Assembly (NCBI RefSeq): GCF_031877795.1
Contig: NC_133971.1
Location: 12,688,325-12,752,324, forward strand
Direction of reading: 5' to 3'
DNA from: Strix aluco
Lineage: Eukaryota > Chordata > Aves > Strigiformes > Strigidae
Length of the DNA stretch: 64,000 nt
Positions 59,601-64,000 of this stretch are shown in pieces. The stretch's first letter is position 1, and every line of letters begins with the position of its first letter. The position numbers and the translations under genes were made by a program. The notes beneath the pieces were generated by a model, which saw nothing but the letters and a program-made list of their open reading frames with translations, was not told the origin of the DNA and made no database searches.

Positions 59601-62600
59601 ATTTTCAGTGAGAACTTTCAGAGCTGCCAAGTTAAGATTTAAGCTCCATCGGAAGTGACACACAGGATTAGGCATGCAAACTCTCAGTGACAACTTCTAA
59701 TTCTTCCAGAGGTAGTTATGCTTCCACTTCCTCAGGAGAATGGGAAGTTTTTTATACTGTTCCTTAGAAAGGTCAATAACTATATAGCAATTCCTGTTTG
59801 AGATCATGCAGTGGTTCTCAGAGCAAACTCCACTCTGTTTTTTGAGGGGTTTTCCCATTTTTTGGTTGAGTCAAGTACTTGAACTTTTTAATACAAGAAA
59901 CCATGGCTTATGACACTTCGCACTGCATTTCTGTAATCTTTAACCTTTTACTTCAGCTCATGCTCTTAACTTTTAAAAATTATCTACGAAAGATCTCTTA
60001 TACATGGTTGTTGATTGTAAACAGTTGAATCAATTTCAGTAAATGCTGTTTTCTATTTTGCTTTGAAAATATGATAAAATAGCAAAAACACTGTTTGTGG
60101 GTTTTGTGGTTCCTGGATTCAGCTAGGACTAAGGGTTGCAAATAACTTCAGGGACATAAATTAAAACTGCATTAGATTAAATAATGGTTTAGACATTTAA
60201 TCTGTTTTTACCTTAAATGCCTCCATTTTTCCCACTTGTCTATATACATGTGCCAGTGTCTCATAATTTGATATCTAACATTTTTAGATGACAGACTGGT
60301 TTGCAGAAGCAACATATGCAACTAAGCTTTGTATTACAGATTGGTCTTGAAGAGAGGTATTTACATTCATGTATGAAATGCTTATGATAAACCCTGTTTG
60401 CTCTTGATGACCTGCAGCACTTTGCAATCTGTCTCAAACGGTCTAACCTTATGATTGAAAAGAGATACAAACCCAGTTATGCTTAATCAGGAATTATTTT
60501 AACCCATGCATGCTTTCTCTTAGTGAAGGAGTCTTAGTTTTTTGTCTCTCTGTCTAGGTAAATGGAGTTTTGCAACTGCAAAACTTCAGCACAACAGAGT
60601 ACAGGAAGCTTAGGCCAGGTTCTACTTATTGAATAGGCCCAATATCATTGAGGCACCATGTCCATTCAGAGAAGAACCCTGTTTTCAAATTTTAATTTTA
60701 GAAGTTCTGTTCAATGTATTAAATTAATGGGATTTTTTTTCAATTTTCTGTCAGTACAGCATACATAGATAACATACAGGACTCTATTGTATTAGTGTCA
60801 GAAAAATGTGGAATCTTCAGATACTAGTGACTTGTTATAAAGGGATATGAATTAATATTTTTGTTCTTAGTTTTTGAAGGCCAGAAACCATTAATAGATT
60901 ATCTAATCTGACTTCTTTCATACCACTCATTCACTGTCACAGTTAACCAATACTGAAGCTAATTATTTCATGTTTTAGTCATTAAGCAGTTATTGTTAGT
61001 AAATTGTTATATCCCTAAATTGTCATACGGCACAGTCAGAAGGTTCTAGCGAGAGATTTATCACCAGGACTCAGATAGTATCCTAGAGAAAGTATTAAGA
61101 TTTGCTCATATTAGTGGGCAATCTGTAGCAAGAAGATGAACTCCCAAAATTTCATGTCACCTGGACCTGTGAAGAAAGTTCCTTGTGATACCCAGTTAGA
61201 CATTTTGAGTCTTTATCTCAAGATTTTACAGGATTTTTTTTTAAACTACCTGATAAAAGTGACATAGCCCTCTAATGCTTTATCCCCATTCTTTCCCAAT
61301 CACTGATCCTATGAATGAAAGAAAAGAACAGCAACAAATTGTATAAAAGTGGGATAAAAATCTTGCTTGGCCTTGTTTGTGTAGAGTCATGATTATTATT
61401 ACTGTCTTAACTCAGAATTGCTAATGTCATGACCATGTTAGAACTGCAAACCTTCTGCTTTTCACCATAGACTGTGAAGTATGTGCAGGGAAAGTGGTGC
61501 CATTTGTTTGTTAATGAGTGGTAAAAATAAATCAGAGGCAAATGTTCTGTTCTTAGGATAGTGAAGTTTGTGCTTATTCTTTTGTCCCATGGGAAGTGCT
61601 TTTAATAAATATATGCTCACTACCAGAAAATCCTTGGGTAAGCAAAGGCCTACCCTACTCTGCTTGCAGAGGAGCATTTAGGAGTGTAGAGAGAGAGGTA
61701 TGAAAGCGACCTTTGAGGACACTCAAAACAGGCCCCTGCTATCACAGGTACCAAATCATAGAATCCCTTTCATTAATTTATCAGGATTTATTTTAAGAAT
61801 GTGCTGGTTTTTTCATTAATTTAGATAGGTACTACCATGTACACATATTTGCACTGTTATATTTGGATATTTTTCTTTTTGTCATGTCAGAGTTTTACCT
61901 GAACATAATTTTCTGGAAAAATATTGGTCTACTCTCAGAACTTAGTTATTTATATATAATTAGACTTTTTCAGAGTTTTTCGTTTAGAAATGTGACAGCT
62001 GGCTACCTTCCCTTTCCCTAATGTGCTTACAAAGCTGTCTTTTATTCTGCTGCTTATTTCTTCACTTGACTATACATGCTTTTCTAAATACATCCTTTAC
62101 TGCCATGAAGTAGTAGTAGACCAGAAGTCTACAGTTTTCTTCAGAATATCTGAAAAAATAGACTAGGGTTTTATTCCATCTTTGTCATTATATCCTTCAT
62201 TTATATGACTGACATCTGTGAACTAGACTAGAAAAATGAAAGCAGACATACTTTCTTAATTTGCTGCTTACATGTTGGAGATTATCTTCATTCTTTTGTT
62301 TTACAAATACAATGACTGTTTTGTTTTCATAAAGTCCAGCAGTCCTCTTTGACTCAGAGTTATGATTAGAGACAGGAATATTTCTGCTATTAAATACATC
62401 AGATTTGTGCAGAAGAGGATAGGAGTTTTATGTTTATTAAAAAGATTGTATCTGTCTTTTTTAAAAAGTCTACTGTGCATCCATAAAATATGTAGATCAG
62501 GAGTCAGATCTAAATTTAATTTAAGAAAATGAAATCTACTTGCAGTCATTGTTATAAAGCCAAATACTTTTCACATATCCTTCATAGATTCCGCAGAGCC

Positions 62601-64000
62601 TGGAAGGGACTGGGAAGAGATTATTTCCTTGTCTGCATGATTCTGGCATTAACTCAAGTAGCCAGCAGGTTTATTAAATTTGCCTAAATACTTGAGCACA
62701 AATATTCTAAAATGGTTTTGGAAAGTACAGCAGATCCAAAGGATTTTCACCATATTTTCTTTCCAGTTATTTGTAGGTAACTATCCAAAATTACAGTGTT
62801 AGAGTAGACCGTGCTGTCTCCGTGTATAAGTGAGTAAATGGTGCCTGATTCCATCACCTCATACTAATGATTGTTCAAAGAGAGCAGTACATGATGGAGA
62901 CTTTGGTTAGAAGTCTATGATTTGCACATATTACTTTTATGCAAAGGTCTGTGTTTTGGTCTGTGAATCTTAGTTAATTTTGGGCACTATAGTTTTTGAA
63001 TGCTTGGCTAGGAAGTATATTTGTTTTGGCTAAGAGTGTGGAAACATGTGAAACATTCCTTTTTCCCATCATGTAAACTAGAAATAGAAAAAAGTAGCAT
63101 GGATTTTTGGAGCTATTAGATCATCTAGTCGGACCTTCTGTATGCCATGGTTTCTCCCACTCACTCTTATTATAAATCCAGTAATCCGTGTTTTTTGAAG
63201 GCAGAATTTGTGTTCTGTTGCAGAACATATTTTGGAGAAGTGATTGTCTTGATTCAAAGACAAGAAAATGTGGAGAATGAACTACTTCTTTTTGTAGTTT
63301 CTTCTAGTGATTTGGTATACCTCCTGTGAAACATTTGTGCCTGGTTTGGTACCAGCAAATAGGTCTTTTTGCTCTTCTCTGCTCAGGTTAGGTCCTTCTC
63401 AATTTTCAGTATTATTTCCTCTGATTTCATTTGTAAACTTACACTATCTATCTTATCAATTATTTTTTTTCTTGGAAAGACAGAGTAGGCAGTCTTGCAC
63501 TCTTTATACAAGATACAATATTTTCTCCAGTAGCTGAGCAGTTTTTTGGCTCACTTCTGTGCTATCTATGAAATTGCACTTGTTAGATAAGATCTATTTT
63601 CCATAACCTTCTTTAATAATTGAAACTTTACCACTTACTATTTACAAAATATCTTCTTTTTCCCCACTTATTTTTTCTTGGTTTTAGTAGTTTGTTGATA
63701 CCAAGCTAATTGACCAATAAAACCCCTGAATAATCCTAAATTCACTTTGCAAAGATTGACATGGTATTCTCAGTCTTCTAATATTCATATGATAAATTGA
63801 AAGATGACGAGACAGAGAGTCTCTCAACTAAGCCTTTTAGAAGTTTAAATAAAAGTTGACAGATCAAGACGTATTTATTATTCCAGGTCTAACAACTTCC
63901 TTTAAAAGTGATGGCCTGAACAGTACTGCAGCATTTTTGTGTGGTATGATAAGGCAATTCTTGATTTTGCAAGAGACAAATATTTATGTGTTCATCTCAT
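56602..64000 (+). other. CWC27 intron 10, last block, no gene recognised
   Basis: Over 7 kb of AT-rich sequence to the window end. I find no CWC27 exon, no RNA gene and no named repeat in it. Confidence 0.5.

Overview
The window is vertebrate nuclear DNA and almost certainly from a bird. It is AT-rich, has short spliced exons in long introns, and its interspersed repeats are dominated by CR1 LINEs with the avian-type 3' tail (ending in ATTCTRTG-like units) plus solo LTR-like elements. Species cannot be determined. I see no bacterial genes, CRISPR array, tRNA, rRNA or mobile gene cluster.

Two genes are present, arranged head to head across one CpG-rich promoter. On the minus strand is the complete coding region of SREK1IP1 (start codon 10095-10097, stop 610-612, five coding exons, 156 residues by my splicing). 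On the plus strand is the 5' part of CWC27 (start codon 10511-10513; ten coding exons to 27493, about 320 residues). Its remaining 3' exons are not in the window. From 27494 to the end (over 36 kb) everything lies inside CWC27 intron 10. Both products act in pre-mRNA splicing: SREK1IP1 is a small CCHC zinc-knuckle protein that binds the SR-related factor SREK1, and CWC27 is a spliceosomal cyclophilin-like protein. The 414 bp between the two start codons suggests a shared bidirectional promoter.

Repeats by region. In SREK1IP1 intron 4 there is an LTR-like block (about 1144-1778) and a 2 kb 5'-truncated CR1 (about 2394-4453). CWC27 intron 2 holds a GC-rich block followed by a CR1 3' end (about 11862-12575). 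Intron 3 holds a 507-bp solo LTR with a 5-bp target-site duplication (13301-13807). Intron 7 holds an unclassified repeat (about 19620-20115). Intron 8 holds a younger CR1 nested in an ancient CR1/L3-like LINE (21283-23420). Intron 9 holds another ancient LINE relic. Intron 10 holds an old CR1 relic, two more ancient LINE relics, two very short CR1 3' tails, a 1-kb solo LTR (47854-48860), an internally deleted CR1 (49387-50795), and a CR1 with a 5' inversion typical of twin priming (55755-56601). Long stretches of intron 10 (27.5-33.4, 35.2-41.2, 50.8-54.7 and 56.6-64 kb) show no recognisable gene.

I found no undescribed biological system that I could defend. The best second looks are the twin-primed CR1, the nested CR1, the GC-rich intronic block beside CWC27 exon 2, an exon-like 49-nt segment in intron 10, and a pair of overlapping perfect palindromes near 49.06 kb.
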